The notes below the pieces were generated by a model, which did no database searches, was not told the DNA's origin, and saw only the letters and a program-made list of their open reading frames with translations. Positions 27,603 to 36,802 of a DNA stretch of 64,000 nt are shown one piece after another (the stretch's first letter is position 1; each line of letters starts with the position of its first letter). Source of the stretch: Planococcus shenhongbingii. GTDB taxonomy: Bacteria; Bacillota; Bacilli; Bacillales_A; Planococcaceae. The stretch lies in contig NZ_CP129235.1 in the NCBI RefSeq assembly GCF_030413635.1, positions 1,612,001 through 1,676,000 on the forward strand, written 5' to 3'. The translations under genes were made by a program, and so were the position numbers.

Positions 27603-27650
27603 GGATTAAGCCTATTATTCGAATCGAGCAAATCCTGTATGAAAATCAAT

Positions 27651-27679
27651 TAGACAAGTCTCATTAATTAATGTACAAT
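27651..27679 (+). promoter_or_regulatory. Probable promoter of comEA
   Basis: TAGACA, 17-bp spacer, TACAAT. I saw no clear pair of ComK boxes (AAAA-N5-TTTT) nearby. Confidence 0.55.
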
Positions 27680-27728
27680 TCAGACAGCTTCCTATCTAAT
27701 TGCCTTCTGAAGAAAAGAGGAATGTCCG

Positions 27729-28355
27729 CTGAATTTTTCAGAACTTCGAAGCAAATTTGGCTGGCTGCTAATTCCGGCGGTTGCCATTGTCTTGTTAGCT
27801 GTTTATTTTTTATTTCCTCAACAAGAAACAGATTCTGATCTGGAAACATCTCTTGAATTAATCCAAGCTGAACCCCCTCAGCAGACGGAAACCCCCACTC
27901 AAAATCCAGTACCAACAATTTTAATGGTTGATATTAAAGGGCAAGTTGAAAAGCCTGGCGTTTATGAGCTGCCGCCAGATTCCCGAATGAAAGACGCCAT
28001 CGATGCAGCGGGCGGTTTTTTGGGCACGGCAGAACCAAAAGCCATTAATCTGGCCATGAAAGTTCAAGATGAAATGGTGATTTATGTACCGGCAGTTGGA
28101 GAAGAAGCCGTTCTGCCGGCGATTCAGCCAAGCGCCGCCGCTTCTGCCGGCGCTGCAGAAGCTTTGGTGAACTTAAACACTGCTGCCGATGTCGATTTGA
28201 TGACATTGCCGGGAATCGGTCCATCCAAAGCGGCTGCGATTATCGCTTACCGGACGGAAACCGGCAATTTTCAAAAAGTGGAGGATCTCACCAATGTTAC
28301 CGGCATTGGCGATAAAACCTTTGAAAAACTGAAAGACAGCATCACTGTCAACTGA
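27729..28355 (+). CDS. comEA: Competence protein ComEA (DNA receptor)
   Basis: Membrane-anchored receptor that binds double-stranded DNA at the cell surface during transformation. With a CTG start at 27729 it is 208 residues: one transmembrane helix (about 11-29), a linker, an SLBB domain (about 57-110, VDIKGQVEKPGVYELP), and a C-terminal pair of helix-hairpin-helix motifs (LNTAADVDLMTLPGIGPSKA and VTGIGDKTFEKL). I chose CTG because it lies 8 bases after aagagg and restores the whole membrane anchor. The first conventional start (TTG 27792) would cut the helix in half and lacks a binding site. No ATG or GTG occurs in frame. Confidence 0.85.
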   Translation: MNFSELRSKFGWLLIPAVAIVLLAVYFLFPQQETDSDLETSLELIQAEPPQQTETPTQNPVPTILMVDIKGQVEKPGVYELPPDSRMKDAIDAAGGFLGTAEPKAINLAMKVQDEMVIYVPAVGEEAVLPAIQPSAAASAGAAEALVNLNTAADVDLMTLPGIGPSKAAAIIAYRTETGNFQKVEDLTNVTGIGDKTFEKLKDSITVN

Positions 28356-28438
28356 CCGGCAGATGAGGCGAACGGACGGTTGACGAATAATCCCCCTCTG
28401 CTACACTTATTTTAGACAAAATAGCAGGAGGCAATTAG

Positions 28439-29011
28439 ATGAAGCGAATAACTTGGGATCAATTCTTCATGGCGCAAAGCCATTTACTAGCACTCAGAAG
28501 CACTTGTACACGGCTTGCGGTAGGCGCGACCATTGTACGTGACCGGCGGATTATGGCAGGCGGCTATAACGGATCCATCTCCGGCGGCGACCATTGCATC
28601 GATAAAGGCTGTTACGTTGTCGACGGCCATTGCGTCCGGACCATCCATGCGGAGATGAATGCTCTTTTGCAATGCGCTAAATACGGCGTCAGCGTCAATG
28701 GGGCGGATATGTACGTCAGCCATTTTCCATGCCTACAATGCTCAAAATCGATTATCCAAGCAGGGATTTCGCGGCTTTATTACGCGGCGGACTATAAAAA
28801 TCATGCCTATGCCATCGAGTTGTTTGAACAGGCAGGAGTCGAAGTGGTACAAGTCATATTTGATGAACGCAAAATCGACTTTTTAAGCGCTGAAAAAGCC
28901 AATCTGTACATGGAAATGCTGGAGACGCTGCGGGAAAAAGGCGGCACTGAAGAAGAATTGGCCTATTACACTAAGCGGGTGGATCAATTATTCGGAGAAG
29001 TCGAAGTTTAA
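28439..29011 (+). CDS. comEB: dCMP deaminase family protein ComEB
   Basis: Zinc-dependent deoxycytidylate deaminase, 190 residues. Zinc ligands and the catalytic Glu are in TIHAEMNALLQ (around 69) and FPCLQCSKSII (around 97). An N-terminal CTRLAVGATIV motif also matches. It is in the com operon of Bacilli although it is not needed for transformation. The ribosome-binding site is aggagg. The 83-bp gap after comEA contains TTGACG-16-TACACT, a possible internal promoter, so comEB and comEC might be expressed without comEA. Confidence 0.93.
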   Translation: MKRITWDQFFMAQSHLLALRSTCTRLAVGATIVRDRRIMAGGYNGSISGGDHCIDKGCYVVDGHCVRTIHAEMNALLQCAKYGVSVNGADMYVSHFPCLQCSKSIIQAGISRLYYAADYKNHAYAIELFEQAGVEVVQVIFDERKIDFLSAEKANLYMEMLETLREKGGTEEELAYYTKRVDQLFGEVEV

Positions 29012-29088
29012 ACGAAAATAGTTGGATTTATATAGCAACGGCAATCGTAATTGCCACTTTTGCAGCGCATGATACAGCGGTTCAGCTC

Positions 29089-31284
29089 GTGTTCATGACG
29101 CTGCTTTTTTGTTGGATGGTCTGGAAAAGGGAGTCGTATCAGCACATGGCAATTATTGCTTTGATTGCCGGCGGTTGCTTTCTATTGCAGGAATTAAGAG
29201 CTCAGGATGCATTTGATTACGCAAAGCCTTATGCAGGTGAATTGGAATTTAATGGGAATTATGTGATTGATGGAGACGGCTTAAGAGGCTTTGCCCGACT
29301 GGCAGACGGCACGGTCGTTTATGCAAAGTACCAGCTGGAGTCTCCGGAAGAAAAAGCGGCCATGGAAGAAAGCCTGTATAAATCCAAGCTTTATATTACG
29401 GGAGTTTTCGAAAAGCCTTCTCCGCCGTCACATGAATTTTCTTTTGATATGCAGAAGTATTTGAATCATAACGGTTCCCGCTATATTTTAGCCATCCAGA
29501 CGGTTAAAGGGGTAGAGGCGGCCCCGACGATGCTCAGTAAGCTATATGAGCGCAGGAAATGGCTTAAACGGCATATACAAGCTTCTTTTCCTCCGGCTTT
29601 GGCGGCTGAAGCGGAAGCATTGCTGATTGGCGAACAGGAAAACATGACAAATGAAGATCGACTCATGTATCAAACGCTTGGCATCACCCATTTATTTGCC
29701 ATTTCGGGTCTTCATGTCGCCATTATCGTTGGTATTGGATATTTTATTCTGGTCCGCCTGCATATTCGAAAAGAAACGGCTTTGCTGCTACTATTAGCCA
29801 TTCTCCCGATGTATGGTGTGCTTGCAGGAGGGGCGCCGTCGGTTTTGCGGTCAATCTGTATGGTGAGCGCCGTTATGGTTTTTCGGCTTTTCCGAATCCG
29901 GCTATCGATTGCGCATATTCTGTTAGCCAGCTTTGCCATGTTTATTTTATGGGACCCTTATATAATGTACGATATCGGCTTCCAATTATCATACGGGGCT
30001 TCTTTTGGAATCATTTACTCAACCCGTTTTCTATCGGGAGAAGGGTCAGCCGTTAAAAACGGGCTCATCATTACTGCCATATCCCAGTTGACTCTTTATC
30101 CTTTGCTATTGCATCATTTTTATGAAATTTCACTGTCTGCCTTCCTGGTAAACAGCTTATTCGTGCCGCTCTACACTTTGTTCATATTGCCGGTAAATTT
30201 GGTTTTGCTCGGCTTGACGTTTTTGTTTCAGCCTGCAGCGGATTTTGTTTTTTATTTTTATGTGCCGGTGCGCGGATTTATCGAAACAGTCATGCATTGG
30301 CTGTCAGGCCTTCCTTATCAAATGTGGAATCCGGGAAAGCCTGGCCCTTTAATGATGCTTGCCTTATTTACAAGTGTGATGGCTTTTTACAGTTTAGCAG
30401 AACGCGGTTTTCGCCTCAGGCAATTGCTGGTATTATTGGCTCCTGCGATTTGTTTCAGTGCATTGCCTTATTTTGATCCGGCGCTTAAAGTGACTTTTTT
30501 GGATGTCGGCCAAGGAGACAGTGCGGTGATTGAACTGCCTTACCGCAGAGGAGTTTATCTGATTGACAGCGGTGGTCTGCTCCGCTTTGACACAGAAGCA
30601 TTCAAAAAACGGAATAAGCCGTATGAAGTCGGCAGGCAAGTGGTGGCTCCTTATTTAAAAGGCAACGGCATTTCAACTATTGATATATTGGTGCTGAGCC
30701 ATGCAGACGCTGACCATGCAGAAGGGGCCGAAGAATTGTTTCCACTTTTTAGAGTCAATGAACTGCATTTATCGCCTGGCTCAGCGGCTACAGATATCAT
30801 GCAAGCACTCGCTCCTTTTGCAGGAGAAGCGCCAGTGCTGTTTCCGGGAAAAGGCGCAGGATGGAAGGAAAGTGGAGTCAGCTTCAGCTATTTATCTCCT
30901 AGCGATGCTGAATATGAAGGCAATAATGATTCTTTGGTGCTGCTCGTGGAGAGCGGGGATTTCCGTGTATTATTTACAGGAGATTTGGAGACGGCTGGAG
31001 AGCAGGACTTGTTAGAAACTTTCGGCACCAGCCTGACAGCTTTAAGTGTTTTGAAAGTGGGGCACCATGGCAGCAAGACTTCCAGCAGCAAAGAATTTCT
31101 ATCGCTTGTACAGCCGGAAGTATCGATTTTTTCAACAGGCATTGACAACCGGTACGGCCACCCGAGTGAAGAAGTTGTGGAGAGGTTTGATGAATTGGGG
31201 CTTCCGACTTTGAATACTGCAGAAACCGGGACGATTAAATTTCAATTTCAAGATGGAGACGTAAAGTTTCAAACCATGCGCTAA
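29089..31284 (+). CDS. comEC: Competence DNA-uptake channel ComEC (start uncertain)
   Basis: Polytopic membrane protein forming the channel for single-stranded DNA. From GTG 29089 it has 731 residues: N-terminal soluble DUF4131 region, the Competence domain with about eight to ten helices (about 180-450, starting LFAISGLHVAIIVGIGY), and a C-terminal metallo-beta-lactamase-fold domain with SHADADHAEGAEEL (around 542). The frame stays open upstream through codons encoding a further hydrophobic segment (IYIATAIVIATFA), but that part has no ATG, GTG or TTG. The true start is therefore probably a rare codon between about 29008 and 29050. The GTG has no good ribosome-binding site. Confidence 0.9.
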   Translation: MFMTLLFCWMVWKRESYQHMAIIALIAGGCFLLQELRAQDAFDYAKPYAGELEFNGNYVIDGDGLRGFARLADGTVVYAKYQLESPEEKAAMEESLYKSKLYITGVFEKPSPPSHEFSFDMQKYLNHNGSRYILAIQTVKGVEAAPTMLSKLYERRKWLKRHIQASFPPALAAEAEALLIGEQENMTNEDRLMYQTLGITHLFAISGLHVAIIVGIGYFILVRLHIRKETALLLLLAILPMYGVLAGGAPSVLRSICMVSAVMVFRLFRIRLSIAHILLASFAMFILWDPYIMYDIGFQLSYGASFGIIYSTRFLSGEGSAVKNGLIITAISQLTLYPLLLHHFYEISLSAFLVNSLFVPLYTLFILPVNLVLLGLTFLFQPAADFVFYFYVPVRGFIETVMHWLSGLPYQMWNPGKPGPLMMLALFTSVMAFYSLAERGFRLRQLLVLLAPAICFSALPYFDPALKVTFLDVGQGDSAVIELPYRRGVYLIDSGGLLRFDTEAFKKRNKPYEVGRQVVAPYLKGNGISTIDILVLSHADADHAEGAEELFPLFRVNELHLSPGSAATDIMQALAPFAGEAPVLFPGKGAGWKESGVSFSYLSPSDAEYEGNNDSLVLLVESGDFRVLFTGDLETAGEQDLLETFGTSLTALSVLKVGHHGSKTSSSKEFLSLVQPEVSIFSTGIDNRYGHPSEEVVERFDELGLPTLNTAETGTIKFQFQDGDVKFQTMR

Positions 31285-31288
31285 ACAA

Positions 31289-31325
31289 AAAAAAGTTCCT
31301 GCCATTAGGCGGGAACCTTTTTTTC
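31289..31325. terminator. Bidirectional terminator between comEC and yqzM
   Basis: Stem around aagttcctgcc / ggcgggaacctt with poly-A on the left and T7 on the right; it can serve both convergent genes. Confidence 0.85.
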
Positions 31326-31328
31326 TAT

Positions 31329-31463
31329 TTAGCGAGCTACAAATTGCACTACTGCCGCAATAATAAAGATAGCTGCAAAAAATACGAATGATACAACAAA
31401 TCCCATTCCTGCGTCGATAGCGTCATTGCGCTTCGACTGTACATTCTGTTCAAATTCATTCAT
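31329..31463 (-). CDS. yqzM: Small membrane protein YqzM
   Basis: A 44-residue protein: MNEFEQNVQSKRNDAIDAG, then one transmembrane helix (about 20-40, rich in F, V, I and A), ending VARstop. It matches my memory of B. subtilis YqzM, which has the same place between comEC and holA and the same length. ATG 31463 is preceded by a strong aggaggg site 6 bases upstream. Function is unknown. It is convergent with comEC and divergent from holA. Confidence 0.88.
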   Translation of the reverse strand: MNEFEQNVQSKRNDAIDAGMGFVVSFVFFAAIFIIAAVVQFVAR

Positions 31464-31619
31464 TGCTATCCCTCCTAATTCCCTCTTATTATAAGCGAAT
31501 GAAAGTTAAAAATCTAGATTGAACTGAATATTATCCGGGGATATTCAGGACTGACACAAAAATGTCGAAATACCAAACAGCGGCGAAATCCGATATAGTA
31601 GAGAGAGGAGGTGCGTTTC

Positions 31620-32654
31620 ATGATCACTTCAGTATGGAAAGCCATTCGCAACGGACAAATAGACCCTGTCTATGTTATTACCGGAACGGAAAGTTATTTT
31701 ATTGAGAAAACGCTGGATTTATTGAAATCGAAAATGACGGATGGGGAACCGGAATTCATTAATTTCGATTTGGAAGAGGTTCCTGTCGATAATGTAATAG
31801 AAGAAGCGGATACCATTCCGTTTTTCAGTGACAGAAAATTGATTATCGCCAAAAATGCTTCTTTCTTGAAAGCGGCTGAACGCGGAAAAGAAAAAATTGA
31901 CCATAATTTAAAAGCCCTGGAGGCTTGGCTGGAAAATCCGCCTTCAAGTTCGGTCACGATTTTTGTAGCGCCTTACGAAAAGCTGGATGAGCGTAAGAAA
32001 ATCACCAAGCTGATCAAGCAGCATGCAGTGATGGTGGAAGCGAAGGCATTGCAAGCCAACGATTTGGAAGTTTGGGTGCAGCACGAAGCAAAAAGCTTCG
32101 GCAAGCATATCGAAAAGCTGGCAGCACAGCGCTTGATTGAGGTAGCGGGCACGAATTTGACTTTATTGTCTTCAGAAATAGAAAAGATGTCGCTTTACCT
32201 GGGTTCCGAAGAAGAAATTACGGAACAGCTGATTGAGCAGATGACCGCCCGGACACTTGAGCAGGACGCCTTTAAAATGCTGCAGGCTTACTTGGACGGG
32301 AATATCAGTGAAGCATTGAGCGTCTATTACGATTTGATCCGCCAAAAAGAAGAGCCGGTCGCATTGACGGCATTGCTTGCGTCGCAAATCCGTTTTATGG
32401 TGCACGTTTATTATCTGCAGAAGAAAGGCTACCATGCCCAGCAGATTTCCAAACAATTAAAAGCGCATCCTTACCGGGTAAAGCTTCTGGTTGAAAAACG
32501 CCAGCAAATTCCTGAACAGCGTTTGCTCGAAGTGCTCAACGATTTGGCGGAGATTGATCTGCAGCTGAAAACCCAAAGCGGCAACCGCGAACGGATTCTC
32601 GAATTCTTTTTGATGAAACGGAAACAAGGAAGGAAAACGAATACGCCGGTCTAG
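31620..32654 (+). CDS. holA: DNA polymerase III delta subunit
   Basis: Clamp-loader subunit that opens the beta clamp. It is 344 residues from ATG 31620, 8 bases after ggagg; GTG 31611 overlaps that site and is unlikely. The family N-terminus is DPVYVITGTESYFIEKTLDLL (about 16-36), APYEKLDERKKITKLIKQHA follows around 115, and the C-terminal collar domain ends RERILEFFLMKRK. The degenerate AAA+ fold lacks a Walker A, as expected for delta. Confidence 0.94.
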   Translation: MITSVWKAIRNGQIDPVYVITGTESYFIEKTLDLLKSKMTDGEPEFINFDLEEVPVDNVIEEADTIPFFSDRKLIIAKNASFLKAAERGKEKIDHNLKALEAWLENPPSSSVTIFVAPYEKLDERKKITKLIKQHAVMVEAKALQANDLEVWVQHEAKSFGKHIEKLAAQRLIEVAGTNLTLLSSEIEKMSLYLGSEEEITEQLIEQMTARTLEQDAFKMLQAYLDGNISEALSVYYDLIRQKEEPVALTALLASQIRFMVHVYYLQKKGYHAQQISKQLKAHPYRVKLLVEKRQQIPEQRLLEVLNDLAEIDLQLKTQSGNRERILEFFLMKRKQGRKTNTPV

Positions 32655-32757
32655 CGGCAAGAGGGAAAAAATAAGTTTCAAGCGATCACTTAACTTTTTA
32701 GGTCGAGGAGAATCTCTTGCTACACAAGTTGAATTAAAGAATTATCTTTTTACATGC

Positions 32758-33055
32758 CGCTTCGGCCGCTTTGGGCAGGACTCCCGCAATGAGCCGAGAA
32801 GACCACCCGTCTCATTGCTCCGTCTCGCCCCTGAACGCGCCTACGCTGGATAAGCTCTTTGAAAAATAGGCGACTTTATATATTTTGGGTTTCTAACGAG
32901 AGATATGGAGCCAAACTGCGGAGGAAAACATACTGTCTCTGCATCGCTTCGCTAGCTTCGAGACATGAAAGTGCGCTGCTCCTGCGCAAGCTCGTCGCAA
33001 AGCTATTGACCGAAATGATTCGGCCAATAGCTTCGCAGCTGGTTGGCGGAATATC
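32758..33055. repeat. Mosaic intergenic repeat, copy 2
   Basis: This fills most of the 505-base holA-rpsT gap, which holds no credible gene. It shares both ends and many blocks with 966-1326 (cgcttcggccgctttggg, gagccgagaaga, acgcgcct, cgctggataagct, agatatggag, gcggaatatc). Here the hairpin module preceded by gtcgcaa lies in the 3' part (32973-33033) and not in the 5' part. Its 15-bp stem (33000-33014 with 33019-33033, one mismatch) has a sequence unrelated to that of copy 1. Confidence 0.75.
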
Positions 33056-33121
33056 ATAAAGTGATGAAATTTAATTGTTTTCCAACTTATTCAGAACAAA
33101 CCAAAAACATGATAACAAAGT

Positions 33122-33156
33122 AAAAAGGCCGATTCCATTAAGGAATCGGCCTTTTG
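33122..33156 (-). terminator. Intrinsic terminator of rpsT
   Basis: Perfect 14-bp stem aaaaggccgattcc / ggaatcggcctttt with a 5-base loop; on the minus strand TTTTTA follows. Confidence 0.88.
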
Positions 33157-33160
33157 CGTT

Positions 33161-33412
33161 TTACGCTTGTTTTTTCATCAAGCGAGATTTTTTGCGAGCT
33201 GCAGTGTTCTTGTGGATAAGCCCTTTAGAAGCCGCTTTTTCCACTTGTTTGATTGCCGCTTTTACTGTATCGCTAGCGTTTTCTTCGTTGCTCAAAAGAG
33301 CTTGATCAGCTTTTCTGACAGCAGAACGCATAGTCGATCTCACGTGTGAGTTTTGAGCGTTTTTCGATTCATTCGTGCGAACACGTTTGATAGCAGATTT
33401 AATGTTTGGCAT
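33161..33412 (-). CDS. rpsT: 30S ribosomal protein S20
   Basis: Binds 16S rRNA early in 30S assembly. It is 83 residues and strongly basic, beginning MPNIKSAIKRVRTNESKNAQN and ending KKSRLMKKQA, the usual S20 signature. I chose ATG 33412, 8 bases after ggagg; an upstream ATG would include that site. In spore-forming Bacillus, gpr and spoIIP follow between rpsT and lepA; here only about 220 bp separate rpsT and lepA. Confidence 0.97.
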   Translation of the reverse strand: MPNIKSAIKRVRTNESKNAQNSHVRSTMRSAVRKADQALLSNEENASDTVKAAIKQVEKAASKGLIHKNTAARKKSRLMKKQA

Positions 33413-33572
33413 GTATTTCACCTCCTAGACAAATAGGAACAGAGATGGGATCATCTCAACTCTTTTATGTCTCTATACAACATCAGTTATTTTATCAAAT
33501 CATGGAAAAGAATGCAATAGATATGTGCAAAGAAGTTTTCCTTGACAGCGAAACGTTTTAAATAGCCCATGA

Positions 33573-33601
33573 TTGCTCATTAGAAGCGGTGCTGTTATAA
33601 T
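33573..33601 (+). promoter_or_regulatory. Sigma-A promoter of lepA
   Basis: TTGCTC, 17-bp spacer, TATAAT, ending 29 bp before the lepA start codon. Confidence 0.7.
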
Positions 33602-33630
33602 TCAGAGTAGTTTATATAGGAGTGAAGAGA

Positions 33631-35460
33631 ATGAATCATGAGGAACGATTAGCACGCCAAAGCAAAATACGCAACTTTTCCATCATTGCGCACATTGACC
33701 ACGGAAAGTCTACGCTTGCTGACCGTATTTTGGAGAAAACAGAAGCTCTGACTTCCCGGGAAATGAAAGCTCAATCTTTGGATTCCATGGATCTTGAACG
33801 GGAACGCGGCATTACGATCAAATTGAATGCTGTTCAATTGCATTATAAAGCAAAAGACGGGGAAACCTATATTATGCACTTGATCGATACTCCAGGACAC
33901 GTCGATTTCACTTATGAAGTATCCCGCAGTCTCGCAGCTTGTGAAGGCGCTGTCCTGGTCGTGGATGCTGCACAAGGAATTGAAGCGCAGACGCTTGCAA
34001 ACGTCTACCTGGCGCTGGACAACGAACTTGAAATTCTTCCAGTCATCAATAAAATCGATTTGCCGGCAGCTGACCCGGAACGCGTAAGAGGCGAAATCGA
34101 AGAAGTGATCGGGTTGGATGCTTCGGAAGCCGTTCTTGCCTCTGCAAAAGCAGGCATCGGCATCGAAGAAATCTTGGAACAAGTTGTTGAAAAAGTTCCT
34201 GCACCAACCGGCGATCCAAGCGCACCTTTAAAAGCGCTGATTTTCGACTCGCTTTACGATCCGTACCGCGGTGTAGTTGCCTACATCCGCATTATGGAAG
34301 GGACAATCAAACCGGGCGACCGCATCAAAATGATGGCATCCGGCAAAGAATTCGATGTCATCGAAGCGGGAGTTTTCACGCCGCATGCAGCGCTTCAGGA
34401 AGAATTGACTGTTGGGGATGTCGGCTTTATCACTGCTGCCATCAAAAACGTCGGAGATTCCACAGTCGGCGATACTATTACACTGGCTGATAATCCGGCG
34501 GCTGAAGCTTTGCCAGGTTACCGCCGTTTAAATCCGATGGTGTACTGCGGATTGTATCCGATTGATACATCCAAATACAATGATCTTCGTGATGCATTGG
34601 AAAAATTGGAACTTAATGACGCCGCACTACAATTTGAACCGGAATCTTCCCAGGCTCTGGGCTTCGGCTATCGCTGTGGATTCTTAGGCCTCTTGCATAT
34701 GGAAATTATCCAGGAGCGGATCGAACGTGAATTTAATATTGATTTGATTACCACGGCGCCAAGCGTTATTTATGATGTTCATATGACAGACGGTGAAGTG
34801 CTGAAAATTGATAACCCGGCCATGATGCCGGATGCACAAAAGATTGAAAAAGTAAATGAACCTTATGTCAAAGCGACTGTAATGGTTCCGAACGACTATG
34901 TCGGAGCGGTTATGGAAATCTGCCAGAAGAAACGCGGCAACTTTATGACAATGGACTATATCGATGCGACGCGTGTCAGCATCATCTACGAATTGCCGCT
35001 GGCTGAAATTGTTTATGATTTCTTTGATCAGCTGAAATCCGGCACTAAAGGCTATGCTTCGTTCGATTATGAACTGATTGGCTATAAAGAATCCAGACTG
35101 GTTAAAATGGATATCCTATTGAATAGTGAACAAGTGGATGCGCTAAGCTTCATCGTCCATAGAGACTTTGCATATGAGCGCGGAAAAGCCATTGTTGATA
35201 AATTAAGAAATTTAATCCCGCGCCAGCAATTTGAAGTGCCGATCCAAGCAGCGATCGGACAAAAAATCGTTGCGCGCCAAACCATCAGTGCTATGCGCAA
35301 AAACGTTCTTGCTAAATGTTACGGCGGAGACATCTCCCGTAAACGGAAACTTCTTGATAAACAAAAAGAAGGCAAGAAGCGCATGAAGCAAGTGGGCTCT
35401 GTAGAAGTTCCTCAGGAAGCATTCATGGCCATCCTGAAAATGGATGACCAATCAAAATAA
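33631..35460 (+). CDS. lepA: Elongation factor 4 (LepA)
   Basis: Ribosome-associated translational GTPase (EF4), proposed to act in back-translocation or 30S biogenesis. It is 609 residues from ATG 33631, 8 bases after aggag. G1 is AHIDHGKST (around 20-28), G3 DTPGHVDF (around 83), G4 NKIDLP (around 137). Domains II, III and V follow, then the LepA-specific C-terminal domain ending [12 protein letters not shown]. It is co-directional with hemW. Confidence 0.97.
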   Translation: MNHEERLARQSKIRNFSIIAHIDHGKSTLADRILEKTEALTSREMKAQSLDSMDLERERGITIKLNAVQLHYKAKDGETYIMHLIDTPGHVDFTYEVSRSLAACEGAVLVVDAAQGIEAQTLANVYLALDNELEILPVINKIDLPAADPERVRGEIEEVIGLDASEAVLASAKAGIGIEEILEQVVEKVPAPTGDPSAPLKALIFDSLYDPYRGVVAYIRIMEGTIKPGDRIKMMASGKEFDVIEAGVFTPHAALQEELTVGDVGFITAAIKNVGDSTVGDTITLADNPAAEALPGYRRLNPMVYCGLYPIDTSKYNDLRDALEKLELNDAALQFEPESSQALGFGYRCGFLGLLHMEIIQERIEREFNIDLITTAPSVIYDVHMTDGEVLKIDNPAMMPDAQKIEKVNEPYVKATVMVPNDYVGAVMEICQKKRGNFMTMDYIDATRVSIIYELPLAEIVYDFFDQLKSGTKGYASFDYELIGYKESRLVKMDILLNSEQVDALSFIVHRDFAYERGKAIVDKLRNLIPRQQFEVPIQAAIGQKIVARQTISAMRKNVLAKCYGGDISRKRKLLDKQKEGKKRMKQVGSVEVPQEAFMAILKMDDQSK

Positions 35461-35467
35461 ACAAAAA

Positions 35468-35497
35468 AGAGGAGGCCGACTTTGCGCCTCCTTTTCT
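35468..35497 (+). terminator. Intrinsic terminator between lepA and hemW
   Basis: A 7-bp stem aggaggc / gcctcct with a 9-base loop, followed by TTTTCTTATT. It is close to the hemW ribosome-binding site, so read-through into hemW is possible. Confidence 0.7.
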
Positions 35498-35517
35498 TAT
35501 TAGAAAGAAGGAATAGC

Positions 35518-36657
35518 ATGGTTAAAGGGTTGTATATCCATATCCCATTCTGCCATCAGATTTGTCATTATTGTGATTTCAATAAAGTATTCTTCAAAGA
35601 CCAGCCGGTGGATGCCTATATCGATTCCCTCGGAAAAGAACTGGCGCTTTGGAAACAGGAAGGCGCGCTCGATCATCCGCTTGAAACCATTTTTCTTGGA
35701 GGCGGGACACCTACGTCTTTGACCCCAGAACAATTGCAGAAATTGCTCGCGTATATTCATCAATACGTGCCGATGGCAGAAAACCTGGAATGGACGTCTG
35801 AAGCAAATCCAGATGAATTGACAAAAGAAAAAATGCAGGTCTTGTTCAATGGCGGCGTCAACCGCCTTTCGATGGGCGTCCAGTCATTTGATGCGGACCT
35901 TTTAAAACGCCTGGGCCGTACCCATAGCAATGGCGACGTCAAAAGAGCAGTTAAAGAAGCGCGGGAAGTCGGCTTTACGAACTTGAGCTTTGATTTGATG
36001 TATGGATTGCCTGGCCAGACAATGGCGCAATGGGAAGATACATTAACGCAGGCGTTTGAATTCGGTTTGCCGCATTTCTCTGCCTATTCGTTGATCATCG
36101 AGCCGAAAACTGTTTTTTACAACTTGATGACGAAAGGGAAGCTCAATACAGTAACCGAGGATCTGGAAGCGGATATGTACGAAAAGTTAATGCATGAAAT
36201 GGAAGCCAGAGGGCTGCAGCAATATGAAATTTCCAATTTCGGGTTGCCCGGTTTCGAGTCGCGCCATAATTTATTGTACTGGGACAATGCTGAATATATC
36301 GGAGTCGGAGCAGGAGCCCACGGCTATGTAAATGGCGTGCGCTATTCAAATGCGGGGCCGTTGAAAAAATACATGGCACCGCTTGACGAAGGAATCCGTC
36401 CGATTTTAAATACACACGAAGTGCCGGTCAACGAAAAAATGGAAGAAGAAATGTTTCTTGGCTTGCGCAAAACAGCGGGTGTTTCCATCAGCGGCTTTGA
36501 AGAGAAATTCCAGCAATCTCTGGAACAAGTATATGGAGCGATATTGGCTAAAGAAGTGGCCAATGAAAATCTGGCTATTGAAGGCGACAGAGTAAAGCTG
36601 ACCAAGAAAGGGCGCTTTGTCGGCAATGAAGTGTTCGAACAATTTCTTCTGGGCTAA
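35518..36657 (+). CDS. hemW: Radical SAM heme chaperone HemW
   Basis: Coproporphyrinogen III oxidase-like radical SAM protein; studied homologues (HemW/HemN-like) deliver heme to respiratory enzymes and do not act in heme synthesis. It is 379 residues from ATG 35518. The Fe-S motif CxxxCxxC is in PFCHQICHYCDF (around 9-18), the glycine-rich SAM loop is FLGGGTPTSL (around 62), and SMGVQSFD lies around 117. The C-terminal HemN domain follows. It lies upstream of hrcA as in B. subtilis. Confidence 0.94.
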   Translation: MVKGLYIHIPFCHQICHYCDFNKVFFKDQPVDAYIDSLGKELALWKQEGALDHPLETIFLGGGTPTSLTPEQLQKLLAYIHQYVPMAENLEWTSEANPDELTKEKMQVLFNGGVNRLSMGVQSFDADLLKRLGRTHSNGDVKRAVKEAREVGFTNLSFDLMYGLPGQTMAQWEDTLTQAFEFGLPHFSAYSLIIEPKTVFYNLMTKGKLNTVTEDLEADMYEKLMHEMEARGLQQYEISNFGLPGFESRHNLLYWDNAEYIGVGAGAHGYVNGVRYSNAGPLKKYMAPLDEGIRPILNTHEVPVNEKMEEEMFLGLRKTAGVSISGFEEKFQQSLEQVYGAILAKEVANENLAIEGDRVKLTKKGRFVGNEVFEQFLLG

Positions 36658-36722
36658 ACGAAAGGGAAAGCAGCATGCCTTTTCGGTAGGTAAATAAGTC
36701 TACACAAAAAAAGGCGCATCCG

Positions 36723-36751
36723 TTGACAAGGGAAATGGAATTTGTTAATTT
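36723..36751 (+). promoter_or_regulatory. Sigma-A promoter of the hrcA operon
   Basis: Consensus TTGACA, 17-bp spacer, TAATTT. It lies just upstream of the CIRCE operator. Confidence 0.75.
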
Positions 36752-36761
36752 TAATATAGTA

Positions 36762-36788
36762 TTAGCACTCGCACACATAGAGTGCTAA
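36762..36788 (+). promoter_or_regulatory. CIRCE operator (HrcA binding site)
   Basis: TTAGCACTC-N9-GAGTGCTAA, a perfect match to the CIRCE consensus, placed between the promoter and hrcA. HrcA binding here represses hrcA-grpE-dnaK until heat shock draws away GroE-folded HrcA. Confidence 0.97.
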
Positions 36789-36802
36789 CAGAGGTGATGA
36801 TC

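Noticed and set aside
29089..31284. comEC as a broken gene
   Set aside because: All domains and metal motifs are present with no frameshift; only the start codon is unusual.
32859..33059. Small plus-strand frame in the holA-rpsT gap
   Set aside because: It lies inside the mosaic repeat and its translation follows the repeat modules and hairpin arms; no ribosome-binding site.
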